Positions 24,521 through 32,496 of a stretch of DNA of 64,000 nt are shown piece by piece. The position numbers and the translations under genes were made by a program. How positions within the stretch are numbered: position 1 is the first letter of the stretch; each line of letters begins with the position of its first letter. A model generated the notes under the pieces. It made no database searches. It was not told the DNA's origin and saw nothing but the letters and a program-made list of their open reading frames with translations. Source of the DNA: Nocardia vaccinii NBRC 15922 (lineage in GTDB: Bacteria > Actinomycetota > Actinomycetes > Mycobacteriales > Mycobacteriaceae); NCBI RefSeq assembly GCF_001613305.1, contig NZ_BDCC01000058.1:62001-126000 (forward strand), written 5' to 3'.

Positions 24521-25624
24521 ATGCTGCACACCGATATTCCGACCCGCGGTGAGATCCTCGCCCTCGTATCGACCACGGAGCCGTGGTGCGTCTCGGTCTA
24601 CACACCGACCGAGGTGGGCACGCGGACGCCGGACAAGAGTCGGGTCGCGTTCCAGAATCAGGCCCGGCAGGCGCTCGAGCAGGTCACCGACAAGGAGGCC
24701 CGGGTGGCTCTCGAGGAGGAGTTCGACGATCTGATCGACGACGACTACTACTGGCGGTATCAGTCGCGCACGCTGGTGGTGCTCGCGACACCCGAGCGGA
24801 CCCGGACGTTCCGGGTGCCGAATCGGCTCGAGGCGAGCACCACGGTCGGGGATCGGTTCGACATCACACCACTGCTGCGCACCGTCACCTTTCCGCAGGA
24901 CGCCTTCGTGCTGGCGCTGTCGGAGCACGCGGTGCGCCTGGTCGAGGTGACCCCGGACGAGCCCGCGCAGGACGTCGCGGTGGCCGGGTTGCCGGTGAGC
25001 CTGCCCGAGCACATCGGCCAGCCGGGCATGAGCCGCAGCCCGCGCGGACGACTGCAGGGCACCGAGGGCCGGAAGGTCCGGATCCGGCAATTCTGCCGCG
25101 CGGTGGATCAAGCGTTGCGAAACGTGTTGTCCGGCAGTGATATTCCACTGATCCTGGCCGCCACCGAACCGGCCGCATCGCTGTACCGCTCGGTGAACAG
25201 CTATCCCGGACTGCTGGCCGAGGAGATCGCGGGCAACCCGGAACATCTGTCCGACGCGGATTTGGCCGCCCGCGCCCGCACCGTACTCGACGGGCACTAC
25301 GCCGACGAACTATCCGAGCTGCGCAGGGAATTCGAGCGACGTCGCGGTGACGGGCGAGCCACCTCGGATCTCTCCGATATCGCCCGCGCCGCGACGTACG
25401 GCTCGGTGCAGACCCTCATGGTGGATATCGACACCCCGATCGCGGGAACCGTCGGCGAGGACGGATCAGTCACCTTCGCATCCACCGGCGAGGTCGAAGC
25501 GCCGGGTGTCCTCGACGAAATCGCCCGCCGCGCACTGCTTTCCGACGGCCGAGTAGTAGCGGTGCGCGCCGCGGACCTGCCCGACGGCGCACCTGCGGCG
25601 GCCCTGCTGCGCTACGTTCCCTGA
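24521..25624 (+). CDS. baeRF-type (archaeo-eukaryotic release-factor-like) protein
   Basis: The 367-residue protein follows GGAGG at ATG 24521. Its N-terminal motif (LVSTTEPWCVSVYTPTE) and later VLALSEHAVRLVEVTP, LILAATEPAASLYRSV and a C-terminal VGEDGSVTF...LLSDGRVVAV segment match the bacterial homologues of the eRF1/Pelota domain (baeRF group, probably family 11). Members are proposed to act on ribosomes or in stress, but no biochemical role is established for this family that I know of. It appears to be a single gene with its own promoter in the preceding 270 bases. Confidence 0.65.
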   Translation: MLHTDIPTRGEILALVSTTEPWCVSVYTPTEVGTRTPDKSRVAFQNQARQALEQVTDKEARVALEEEFDDLIDDDYYWRYQSRTLVVLATPERTRTFRVPNRLEASTTVGDRFDITPLLRTVTFPQDAFVLALSEHAVRLVEVTPDEPAQDVAVAGLPVSLPEHIGQPGMSRSPRGRLQGTEGRKVRIRQFCRAVDQALRNVLSGSDIPLILAATEPAASLYRSVNSYPGLLAEEIAGNPEHLSDADLAARARTVLDGHYADELSELRREFERRRGDGRATSDLSDIARAATYGSVQTLMVDIDTPIAGTVGEDGSVTFASTGEVEAPGVLDEIARRALLSDGRVVAVRAADLPDGAPAAALLRYVP

Positions 25625-25861
25625 CCGGGCGGCCCGGCCGCTGCGCGGTTCCCGTAGGCGACCGCCGGACGCGGGCGACCACCGCGAGGACGGCCCCGGC
25701 CGCGGTCACCACGCCCATCGGGACGGCGCGGTGCCCGCCCAGGCCGACCAGGGGGCCACGGCGGAATCTCGATGGCCACGAGACCGCCGTGCGCGTGCGC
25801 CACGATCTGCGATCGCGCCCACGCACACCCCGGCCAGGTACGTCCGTAGGCACGCCGACGG

Positions 25862-25891
25862 ACGGGCCTCCCGGTGAGGAGACCCGCCCGT
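25862..25891 (-). terminator. Possible terminator after the glycine-zipper gene
   Basis: Read on the minus strand, a GC-rich hairpin (ACGGGC...GCCCGT plus a short CTCC/GGAG stem, with a bulge) lies 15 bases after the stop of the secreted protein gene. The remaining bases of the 281-base gap to the baeRF gene show nothing else. Confidence 0.35.
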
Positions 25892-25905
25892 TTCATCGAT
25901 GCGGA

Positions 25906-26748
25906 CTATTTCTTGGGTGCCGGCGGGGCAGCCGGGTTGGTGCAGTACGCACCGGGCGTGGTGCACGGCTCGTTGATGGTGCTGAAGTACTGGTACGCCG
26001 ACCACAGCATCATCGGGCCGCCGACCAGGATCGTGCCCAGCAGCGTGCCCACGGTGCCGATGGTCGCGACACCGGCGACGCAGCCGATGATCGCGCCGGG
26101 CAGCACACCCGCGAACAGAGTGGTGATCGCGGTGGAGACCGAACCGACCACGCCACCGGCGACACAGCCGACGGTGACGCCGATCAGAGCGCCGACCACG
26201 GCGCCGATCAGGCTCGAGATGGTGGCGCGCGAACCGAACGCCGACAACTCCTGCTGATCACGCGGGGTGAACGACTCGTCGATCTGCTTCGAACTCACCT
26301 GAGCGACCGGCTTCAGATTCTGCAGCCGGCTCTCCGAGATCGGGTGCGCGACCGGAGTCCCATTGGTGGTCCGCGGAGTCAGACGCACCTGGTGGGCGGC
26401 GATGTCGGCGTTGATCGGGAACTGGGTGTCGTCCTTGCGGTACACCAGCGGAACCGAGTCGACGACGACGCCTCTGGTATTCGAAATGGCCAGGCTGTCG
26501 CCGACCTTCTCGAATGTCGCGTCGGCGGCCCGGACGACGGCCGATCCGCCGTCACGGGTCACCGTGTAGTGGATGCCGTCGATATCCGCGGTCTGCGTAG
26601 CCGGGACAGTGTCGAACGACTTCGGCACAACCCGGATCGACGACGCGGGGGCCGGGGCCGCCGGTACGGCCGGGGCGGCATACGCGGGCGCGGCGGCGAT
26701 TCCGACGACGCTCACCACCAACGCTGCACTCGCAGCAATTTTCCTCAT
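25906..26748 (-). CDS. Secreted/envelope protein with a glycine-zipper membrane region (copy 1)
   Basis: The 280-residue protein has a signal peptide (cleavage near AYA-AP, residue 25), a beta-rich domain at about 30-140, then about 100 residues of Gly/Ala/Val-rich sequence with spaced cysteines (VGCVAGGVVGS, IGCVAGVAT) typical of glycine-zipper membrane-inserting proteins. It ends with a conserved AYQYFSTINEP element and a Pro-rich tail. A homologue sits at 48504-49262, and both share the same order of parts. I know of no function. The start is ATG 26748; a TTG at 26763 is possible. Confidence 0.8.
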   Translation of the reverse strand: MRKIAASAALVVSVVGIAAAPAYAAPAVPAAPAPASSIRVVPKSFDTVPATQTADIDGIHYTVTRDGGSAVVRAADATFEKVGDSLAISNTRGVVVDSVPLVYRKDDTQFPINADIAAHQVRLTPRTTNGTPVAHPISESRLQNLKPVAQVSSKQIDESFTPRDQQELSAFGSRATISSLIGAVVGALIGVTVGCVAGGVVGSVSTAITTLFAGVLPGAIIGCVAGVATIGTVGTLLGTILVGGPMMLWSAYQYFSTINEPCTTPGAYCTNPAAPPAPKK

Positions 26749-26922
26749 CTGGTACGACCTCAAACCTTTCTTCGACCACGGTGGTCCTGCTCAATTCCGC
26801 GCGGGACCACCGATCCTCACCGGTCAATCAGGCCGTGCCAATATTTCGGAAAGGTGAAATTGAAATGGAAAGCCGAGCCTTTCCACAGAAACTCATCAGA
26901 AAATCGCCCGGCGAATTACAAT

Positions 26923-26965
26923 CATTGTATCGGCGATTTCTTTGATTGAAATCCCCGATACAATG
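26923..26965 (-). terminator. Long hairpin after the VC0807-like gene
   Basis: An 18-bp stem with one mismatch (CATTGTATCGG...CCGATACAATG) encloses a seven-base loop. It lies 42 bases after the stop of the minus-strand membrane gene and before the next gene. It is AT-rich compared with the surroundings. A terminator is the simplest reading; a regulator site is possible. Confidence 0.55.
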
Positions 26966-27006
26966 ATGGAAATCTGTTCGCTCGTATCGAAAGAAAATCG
27001 GGCGAA

Positions 27007-27708
27007 CTATGCGGCGGCGATCCGCGCGTCGATATTCATCCGCTTACGGGCGTGCATCGAATAGGCGAACGCGAGGCCCAGCGCTACCCACTCGACCGGA
27101 TTACCGAGCCCGACCACCGTCGATACCGGCAACGTGGCGATCATCCCGAACCGCACCAGCGCTACCGCGGCGAACGCGCCGCCCCAGACCAGGGTCGACC
27201 GCAGAAAGATCCCACGAACCTCGGAGTCCCTGTGCCACAGCTCATCCCAGGCCCGAACCTGGTCCGGCCCGGACGCACGCAGGCGCTGGACGATGCCGAA
27301 CATCGCCGGACGCCCGATCACGCAACTGCCCAACAGCAGAACGCCGATCACCGCATCGACGATGGGGTCCTTGGCCAGGATCATCCGCTCGCTGCCGCTC
27401 ACCAGCGCCAACAGCAGCCCCAGACCGTTGATCGCGAGAACGAATCCGGCCAGGCCGTCGAAGCGACCCCGCGCCACCGCCGGCACCACCACCCACAGCG
27501 CCGAGACGACGGTGGAGCACAGCAGTGCGATGAAGCTGCTGTAGCCGAGCGCGGTGAGCAGGTAGTACGAGCCGATCGGAACCACGACCGGGCACAGATT
27601 CGCGAGGATCCGCTCGATCCGACCGGAACCGGCTGTGGCCGCGGAGGCTTCGCCGGGCGCGGGCTGTGTGGCAGGTGCGGGCTGTGTGGCAGGTGCGGGC
27701 CGGTACAT
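27007..27708 (-). CDS. VC0807-like polytopic membrane protein
   Basis: The 233-residue protein starts at ATG 27708 after GGGAGAA. A 30-residue Pro/Ala-rich N-terminus contains two tandem copies of APATQP (the DNA repeats the 18-base unit). At least five hydrophobic helices follow, with the motif GRFDGLAGFVLAINGLG and RLRASGPDQVRAWDELW in a loop. The pattern matches the VC0807 family of unknown function, common in actinobacteria. It is transcribed away from the two-component system. Confidence 0.7.
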   Translation of the reverse strand: MYRPAPATQPAPATQPAPGEASAATAGSGRIERILANLCPVVVPIGSYYLLTALGYSSFIALLCSTVVSALWVVVPAVARGRFDGLAGFVLAINGLGLLLALVSGSERMILAKDPIVDAVIGVLLLGSCVIGRPAMFGIVQRLRASGPDQVRAWDELWHRDSEVRGIFLRSTLVWGGAFAAVALVRFGMIATLPVSTVVGLGNPVEWVALGLAFAYSMHARKRMNIDARIAAA

Positions 27709-27796
27709 CGGGTTCTCCCTGGTGATCGCCGAATTGGTCTGCCCATCAAGCTATTTCGCACGAGCTCGCGGCGCGTGGGCCGACGGATGGAATCGA

Positions 27797-27836
27797 ACAT
27801 CTCCACCCGGAGGTGTAGCGCGGACATCTCCACCCG
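27797..27836. repeat. Tandem direct repeat upstream of the two-component operon
   Basis: ACATCTCCACCCG occurs twice at 27797-27809 and 27824-27836, 27 bases apart, in the gap between the VC0807-like gene and the histidine kinase. Paired direct repeats are the usual binding pattern of NarL-type response regulators, so these may be autoregulatory sites. They are 167 bases before the kinase start. Confidence 0.45.
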
Positions 27837-28002
27837 CGGAATCCACCGTCGACAGGTTTCCGCTCACCCACGCACTGCCTAGGGTCGACATCGTCCGGTA
27901 CAGCGTGCGCCCGCCGCGCCGGCGACGTACGACACACCGCAGGCGCGCTGCGCCGTCAGCGATCTATGACGATGCTGGGCGGTGACGATCCGGAGGAGAG
28001 TG

Positions 28003-29196
28003 ATGACGCAGACGATCCTGCGTGCCGCACGACGGTTACTCGGCAGCGATCCGGAGAGCAGCCCGCTGTTCCGGATCATCGGCGGAGTGCTGCTGGCGGC
28101 GAATCTGCTGTGGAATCACCGCGACCCGGTACCCACGTGGCTGTGGATCGTGTTCGGCGGCGCATACGCGATCTTCCTGATCTACGAGGTCTACGGCGAC
28201 AGTCGGCCGCGGCTGGTGACGCCCGCGCTGATCGCCTCGATGATGCTCGCCGCCGCCGCGTCGGGGCCGTGGCCCGACGCGAACGCGGTGAACGCCCCGG
28301 TGATCCAGCTGTGGGTGACCGTCGCCGTCTTCGCCCGGCAGATCACGGTGAGCACCCGCAGGATCGTGACCGCCGTCGCCGCCGCGGGCATGGTGTTGGC
28401 CGTCAGCGATCTGCTCGCGGGAGAGCTCACCGCCCATCTGCTCACACCCGCCGCGGTTCTGGTCATCGTCCTGCTGATGGGTCTGTACCGGCGCCAGTAC
28501 CGCTGGCAGATCCATCAGACCGAAATGCTGCTCGAACAGACCCGCCGCGCCCAGCACGAACACGCCCGCGCCGCCGCGCTGGACGAGCGCGCCCGCATCG
28601 CCCGGGAGATGCACGACGTACTGGCGCACTCTCTCGGCGCGCTGACCGTACAACTCGAGGTCGCCGAGGGCCTGCTCAGCGAGAAGGGCGATGTGACCGG
28701 GGCATTGACCCACCTGCGTCGGTCCCAACGCCTCGCCCGGGACGGGCTCACCGAGGCGCGCGGCGCGGTGGCCGCGCTCCGCGAGGACGTTCCCCCACTG
28801 CCCGAAGCGGTGCGCGGACTCGTCGAGGGCTATCGCCGGGACCGGCGGATGAGCGTGGACTGCCTGGTCGACGGCGAACCGCGCGCCGTGCAATCGGCCG
28901 CGGTGGTGTCGCTGCTGCGCACCGCTCGCGAGGCGCTCACCAATGCCGCCAAGCACGCACCCGGCGCGGCGGTGACCGTGGCGCTGACCTTCGCTCCGCA
29001 ACGAGTGCGGCTGTCGGTGCGCAATCCGATCCTCGCGGACACCGAACCGGCCGAGCCACCGCGGGCGGACGGCGAGGAGGGCGGGTACGGTCTGACCGGA
29101 ATGCGCGAGCGCATCGCGTTGGTCGGCGGCACCCTGTCCGCCGGACCGGGACGCGACGGCCGCGACTGGGTGGTGACGGCGGAAGTACCCGGCTGA
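28003..29196 (+). CDS. NarL-type sensor histidine kinase
   Basis: The 397-residue protein starts at ATG 28003 after GGAGGAG. About six membrane helices occupy residues 25-165, then a HisKA_3 dimerisation helix carries the phosphorylated His204 (REMHDVLAHSLG), and an HATPase domain ends with REALTNAAKHAPG (N box) and GYGLTGMRERI. It has no large periplasmic sensor domain, so it probably senses membrane or intramembrane signals. The response regulator follows after 22 bases. Confidence 0.93.
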   Translation: MTQTILRAARRLLGSDPESSPLFRIIGGVLLAANLLWNHRDPVPTWLWIVFGGAYAIFLIYEVYGDSRPRLVTPALIASMMLAAAASGPWPDANAVNAPVIQLWVTVAVFARQITVSTRRIVTAVAAAGMVLAVSDLLAGELTAHLLTPAAVLVIVLLMGLYRRQYRWQIHQTEMLLEQTRRAQHEHARAAALDERARIAREMHDVLAHSLGALTVQLEVAEGLLSEKGDVTGALTHLRRSQRLARDGLTEARGAVAALREDVPPLPEAVRGLVEGYRRDRRMSVDCLVDGEPRAVQSAAVVSLLRTAREALTNAAKHAPGAAVTVALTFAPQRVRLSVRNPILADTEPAEPPRADGEEGGYGLTGMRERIALVGGTLSAGPGRDGRDWVVTAEVPG

Positions 29197-29218
29197 GCGG
29201 GCGGCCGAAAGGGAGAGC

Positions 29219-29914
29219 ATGAGCGACGAACCCGGCACCGAGATCCGGGTGCTGGTGGCCGATGATCAGCAGGTGATGCGCGAGGGTCTGGTCGCCCTGC
29301 TCGGACTCGTCGACGGGGTGCGCGTCGTCGGCTCGGCCGGTGACGGCGAGGAGGCGGTGCGGGCGGCGGGCGAGTTGTCCCCCGATGTCGTCCTGATGGA
29401 TCTGCGCATGCCCGTGTTGGACGGTGCGGCCGCTACCGCCCGGATCATCGCCGAACATCCCGGCACCGCGGTCATCGTGCTCACCACCTACGCCGACGAC
29501 GAATCCATCTTCGGCGCGTTGCGGGCGGGGGCGCGCGGCTACCTCACCAAGGATGCGGGCCGGGCCGAGATCGCCGCCGCCATCACCGCCGCGGCCGCCG
29601 GGCAGTCCACCTTCGACGCCACCGTCTCCCAGCGCCTGGTCGCCGCGCTGTCCGACACCACCGGTGCGCGCCCCCGGACCGCACGCGAAAACCCCACGGC
29701 CGCAACGTCGAAACCGGACGGATTGACCGCCCGGGAGGCGGAGGTGGTCGGCCTCATCGGGCAGGGCCTGAACAATGCCGAGATCGCCCGATCGCTCTAC
29801 ATCTCCGAGACGACCGTCAAAACGCATATCAACAACGCGTTCGCCAAGATCGGCGCGCGCAACCGCGCCGACGCCGTCCGCTACGCCTACCGGCACGGCC
29901 TGGCACAGCCCTGA
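29219..29914 (+). CDS. NarL/LuxR-family response regulator
   Basis: The 231-residue protein has a receiver domain with acidic pair Asp15-Asp16, phospho-acceptor Asp61 (LMDLRMP), a Thr in VLTTY and Lys in LTKDA. A LuxR-type helix-turn-helix follows at about 163-225 (LTAREAEVVGLIGQG, ISETTVKTHINNAFAKIG). It is the partner of the upstream kinase and probably binds the direct repeats before the operon. The start is ATG 29219 after AAAGGGAGAG. Confidence 0.94.
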   Translation: MSDEPGTEIRVLVADDQQVMREGLVALLGLVDGVRVVGSAGDGEEAVRAAGELSPDVVLMDLRMPVLDGAAATARIIAEHPGTAVIVLTTYADDESIFGALRAGARGYLTKDAGRAEIAAAITAAAAGQSTFDATVSQRLVAALSDTTGARPRTARENPTAATSKPDGLTAREAEVVGLIGQGLNNAEIARSLYISETTVKTHINNAFAKIGARNRADAVRYAYRHGLAQP

Positions 29915-29915
29915 C

Positions 29916-30257
29916 ATGGCCGATTACGCACACTCCGACTTCGCCGCCAAGGGCCGCGCCGAGAAGGCGCGCCGCTTGGCGGCCTACATCTGGCAGCGCG
30001 ACATCACCGGCGCCGAACTCCTGGCGCTGTCCCCGGCAACCCGCCGCAAACTCGCCCGCGCCGCGGACACCAATCCCCCGAGCACCGACGAAACCTGGTC
30101 CCTGACAGCACGATTACTCGACGAGAAGGATTCCTGGGCCCAGCGCCATCCGAATCACCCTGCGGCGCAACGCGCCTGCTCCGACGAGAAGATTCTCTGG
30201 GTGAAACCGCCGGTCAAGCCGTGGCACGCGGCCCCGCCCGAGCCGCCCGGCGGCTGA
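29916..30257 (+). CDS. Small hypothetical protein after the response regulator
   Basis: The 113-residue basic protein begins one base after the response regulator stop, at ATG 29916, so it is probably in the same operon. An Ala/Arg/Leu-rich helical N-terminal half (AEKARRLAAYIWQRDITGAELL) is followed by a Pro-rich tail with KPPVKPW. There is no signal peptide or membrane helix. I do not recognise it; composition suggests a small helical DNA- or protein-binding protein. Confidence 0.6.
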   Translation: MADYAHSDFAAKGRAEKARRLAAYIWQRDITGAELLALSPATRRKLARAADTNPPSTDETWSLTARLLDEKDSWAQRHPNHPAAQRACSDEKILWVKPPVKPWHAAPPEPPGG

Positions 30258-30429
30258 TCCCGGCGCGTCCGCACCCTGGGAACCGGCTGGGAGATTCGGG
30301 CGCACTCGGGACACCAGGTTGACAACGGCCCACGCCGACAGAACAGTAGACTCGCAAGCCCGGCCCGAGCACCACGGGGAGTGCCGGTCGGGTCCCGCCC
30401 AGTCATCCGTAGCTACTATCGAGGAATAC

Positions 30430-30741
30430 ATGAACGTTCGCAGGCTCATCGTGACCGTGGGCACGGGCTTGGCACTCGCCGCCCCGCTGGCCCCCTCCGC
30501 ATCTGCCGGAAGCCCCAATATCCCGTCGGGCTCGGCGGGCACCGGGTCTTCGAGCATCGACGACCTGATCGGCGCCACCGGATCCGCGGGTCTGGCCCAG
30601 ACCGGTTCCGCAGGCGGCCATGTGTACAAGAACTGCGACGAGGTCCGCAGGGCGGGCAAGGCGCCGCTGTTCCGCGGCGAACCGGGCTACGCCCCGTACC
30701 TGGACCCGGACGGCACCGGAATGGCTTGCCCTACGCATTAA
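30430..30741 (+). CDS. Secreted excalibur-domain protein
   Basis: The 103-residue protein starts at ATG 30430 after GAGGA. A signal peptide (cleavage near SASA-GS) is followed by a Gly/Ser-rich linker and a C-terminal excalibur domain (YKNCDEVRRAGKAP ... YLDPDGTGMAC), whose DPDGTGMAC loop resembles a calcium-binding Dx[DN]xDG turn. Such domains occur in secreted proteins of actinobacteria. A strong terminator follows, so it is a single-gene unit. Confidence 0.83.
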   Translation: MNVRRLIVTVGTGLALAAPLAPSASAGSPNIPSGSAGTGSSSIDDLIGATGSAGLAQTGSAGGHVYKNCDEVRRAGKAPLFRGEPGYAPYLDPDGTGMACPTH

Positions 30742-30760
30742 GTCCTGCCCCGATACACGA

Positions 30761-30791
30761 CACCCGGTGTGGCGCAACGCCACACCGGGTG
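30761..30791 (+). terminator. Terminator after the excalibur gene
   Basis: A perfect 14-bp stem (CACCCGGTGTGGCG / CGCCACACCGGGTG) with a three-base loop follows 19 bases after the stop, with TTCGTCGTTC downstream. Confidence 0.8.
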
Positions 30792-30838
30792 TTCGTCGTT
30801 CGGGCCCGATACGCCCGAGCGGCGGAAGATCGCCGGCC

Positions 30839-31063
30839 TCAGCGGCGGAAGATCTTCACCAGTGTCACCGCGACGACCACGGCGCCCGCGCCGATGAGGC
30901 TGTACTTCACCTTGGGCTCGTTCAACTTCGCGAGCACCGCGTGTTTGGTCTTGTCGGCGATCCGCTGCGGGTCGGCCCGAACCGCGAGCTCATCGAGTGT
31001 GTTCGCGAGCCGGTTGCGCGCGGCTTCGATCTCCCGCTCGATGCTCTCGGTATCCTTCGCCAC
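30839..31063 (-). CDS. DUF3618 family small membrane protein
   Basis: The 74-residue protein starts at GTG 31063 after AGGAG. An acidic amphipathic helix (IEREIEAARNRLANTLDEL) is followed by a linker and one C-terminal membrane helix (YSLIGAGAVVVAVTLVKIF). This is the classic layout of DUF3618, conserved in actinobacteria next to bcp; the function is not known. It diverges from bcp, with which it shares a promoter region. Confidence 0.85.
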   Translation of the reverse strand: MAKDTESIEREIEAARNRLANTLDELAVRADPQRIADKTKHAVLAKLNEPKVKYSLIGAGAVVVAVTLVKIFRR

Positions 31064-31197
31064 GTTATATCTCCTGTGATTCGTCCGGTGGGCGTGCGTC
31101 GCTGCCCGTGGAGTCTATCCGTCGGCGCGGGAGCGCCGAAGTATCCGCCGCCGCCTGCGGCCCCGGCCGGCGCACGAGTGAGCTACCGTGCTGTGGC

Positions 31198-31671
31198 ATG
31201 ACCGAGAATTCCCGGCTCGCTCCGGGCGATATCGCGCCCGGCTTCACCCTTTCCGACGCCGACGGTAAGCCGGTGTCCCTGGCCGACTACCGCGGCCGCA
31301 AGGTGATCGTCTACTTCTACCCGGCGGCCAGCACCCCGGGATGTACGAAGCAGGCCTGCGACTTCCGCGACAATCTGGCCGAACTCGGCGGCGCGGGCAT
31401 CGACGTGGTCGGCATCTCGCCGGACAAACCGGCCAAGCTGGCCAAATTCCGCGACAACGAGAAGCTCACCTTCCCACTGCTGTCCGATCCGGACCGCGAG
31501 GTACTCAGCGCGTGGGGCGCCTACGGCGAGAAGACGATGTACGGCAAGAAGATCACCGGCGTGATCCGCTCCACCTTCCTGGTCGACGAGGAGGGCAGGA
31601 TCGCGTTGGCGCAGTACAACGTGCGGGCCACCGGACACGTGGCCAAGCTGCGGCGAGATCTGTCGGTATAG
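31198..31671 (+). CDS. bcp: Thioredoxin-dependent peroxiredoxin (Bcp/PrxQ)
   Basis: The 157-residue protein has the PrxQ active site PAASTPGCTKQACDFRD with peroxidatic Cys49 and resolving Cys54, five residues apart as in the alpha-helix type. The sequence GISPDKPAKLAKFRD and STFLVDEEGRI are also typical. It reduces hydrogen and organic peroxides using thioredoxin. The start is ATG 31198; a -10-like TACCGT lies eight bases upstream, so the message may be nearly leaderless. Confidence 0.94.
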   Translation: MTENSRLAPGDIAPGFTLSDADGKPVSLADYRGRKVIVYFYPAASTPGCTKQACDFRDNLAELGGAGIDVVGISPDKPAKLAKFRDNEKLTFPLLSDPDREVLSAWGAYGEKTMYGKKITGVIRSTFLVDEEGRIALAQYNVRATGHVAKLRRDLSV

Positions 31672-31684
31672 CCGTCGAATCGAA

Positions 31685-31724
31685 GCGGTGCGGTCCGAAG
31701 CCGGAAATGGCCGGGCCGCACTGC
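31685..31724 (+). terminator. Terminator after bcp, one of two related hairpins
   Basis: GCGGTGCGGTCC pairs with GGGCCGCACTGC around a loop containing GCCGGAAAT. The whole 45-base element is closely similar to the one at 32405-32443 (same stem core, same GCCGGAAA loop). Confidence 0.65.
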
Positions 31725-31822
31725 ATTCGCCGAGGTTGTCGTCCACTTTCGCCGGTATGCCTACGCGTCGGGTTGTTGGATTCAACGCGCGGAGGGATAG
31801 AACCCGGTCTCTCCTGACCCAA

Positions 31823-32143
31823 TCACAGGGGCCGGAATATGCCGCTTGCGTTCACCTCCGCCGGTGACGCGAACAGTTCCTCATCGTCTTCGAGTGGCAT
31901 TGCGTAGTACCGCATCCCGAAGTGCGCTTCCGTCTGCTCAGCCTCGCCCCTGACAACCCGCTGCGTTGTCTCGATGTCGATACCCGGGAAATCGGCAGGA
32001 AACCTGACGCCGACAAAGGCCGGAAATCCATCGGATGTGCCTACCCAGAATTGCGGCCCTGGTTGCTCGGGTACATAGATGGTTACCGGCCCCTCTTGCT
32101 TCTCAGCGCCTGCGTGGGCCGTTCCGGTGCACCAAGCAATCAA
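31823..32143 (-). CDS. Small hypothetical protein in an island between two like hairpins
   Basis: The 106-residue product has a coherent codon bias and an acidic, aromatic composition (PQFWVGTSDGFPAFVGV, DFPGIDIETTQRVV, MRYYAMPLEDDEELF) with no signal or membrane segment. The N-terminal part (first 20 residues) overlaps a short gene on the other strand and may not be real. Its base composition is less GC-rich than neighbours. No family is recognised. It could be a remnant of an inserted segment. Confidence 0.4.
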   Translation of the reverse strand: MIAWCTGTAHAGAEKQEGPVTIYVPEQPGPQFWVGTSDGFPAFVGVRFPADFPGIDIETTQRVVRGEAEQTEAHFGMRYYAMPLEDDEELFASPAEVNASGIFRPL

Positions 32144-32225
32144 GGTGCTGGACCAAGCTGCTCACGAGCTGATGATCACAACTCCGTTCACCCCTCGGTA
32201 CGCGGAGTACGACCCCGAGAAGTAA
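32127..32225 (+). CDS. Very short ORF, possible gene remnant
   Basis: From GTG 32127 a 32-codon frame reads VHQAIKVLDQAAHELM then TPFTPRYAEYDPEK and stops with TAA. A hairpin terminator follows 33 bases later, which suggests a real gene end. It could be a small protein or the 3' end of a gene whose front was deleted. The upstream frame is blocked by a stop near 32080. Confidence 0.3.
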   Translation: MHQAIKVLDQAAHELMITTPFTPRYAEYDPEK

Positions 32226-32257
32226 GCCTCCGAAACCGAATCCCCCGAACCTGCAAC

Positions 32258-32281
32258 CCCCGGATGTTCCTCCGTCCGGGG
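32258..32281 (+). terminator. Terminator after the short ORF
   Basis: CCCCGGA and TCCGGGG pair around a ten-base loop, followed by CTTGCTG. It lies downstream of the TAA at 32225. Confidence 0.5.
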
Positions 32282-32404
32282 CTTGCTGTGTCGGAGTTCC
32301 GTTGTCTGTCACGCGGATACACGTCGTTTGACCCTCTGTACGGTCCGTAGAGCGAGGATTACGGCTCGCACCGGAGGCGAGACGGTGCGAGCCCGGCTGC
32401 GAAG

Positions 32405-32443
32405 CGGTGTGGCCCGGACGCCGGAAACATCCGGGCCACACCG
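32405..32443 (-). terminator. Terminator after the DUF7159-like gene
   Basis: A perfect 14-bp stem (CGGTGTGGCCCGGA / TCCGGGCCACACCG) lies just past the stop of the minus-strand gene at 32497. It is a near copy of the hairpin at 31685. Confidence 0.7.
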
Positions 32444-32496
32444 TTGTTCGCGGATGCGTCGTCCACGAAGCATCCACGTCTTTGACGGCCGCGAAG

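Noticed and set aside
24009..24605. Minus-strand frame over the ferredoxin and its downstream gap
   Set aside because: It overlaps a clear ferredoxin and a terminator hairpin; no ribosome site or family match.
27640..27705. 18-base tandem repeat within the VC0807-like gene start
   Set aside because: The two APATQP units are coded by a simple repeat inside the gene. It is probably replication slippage rather than a regulatory repeat.
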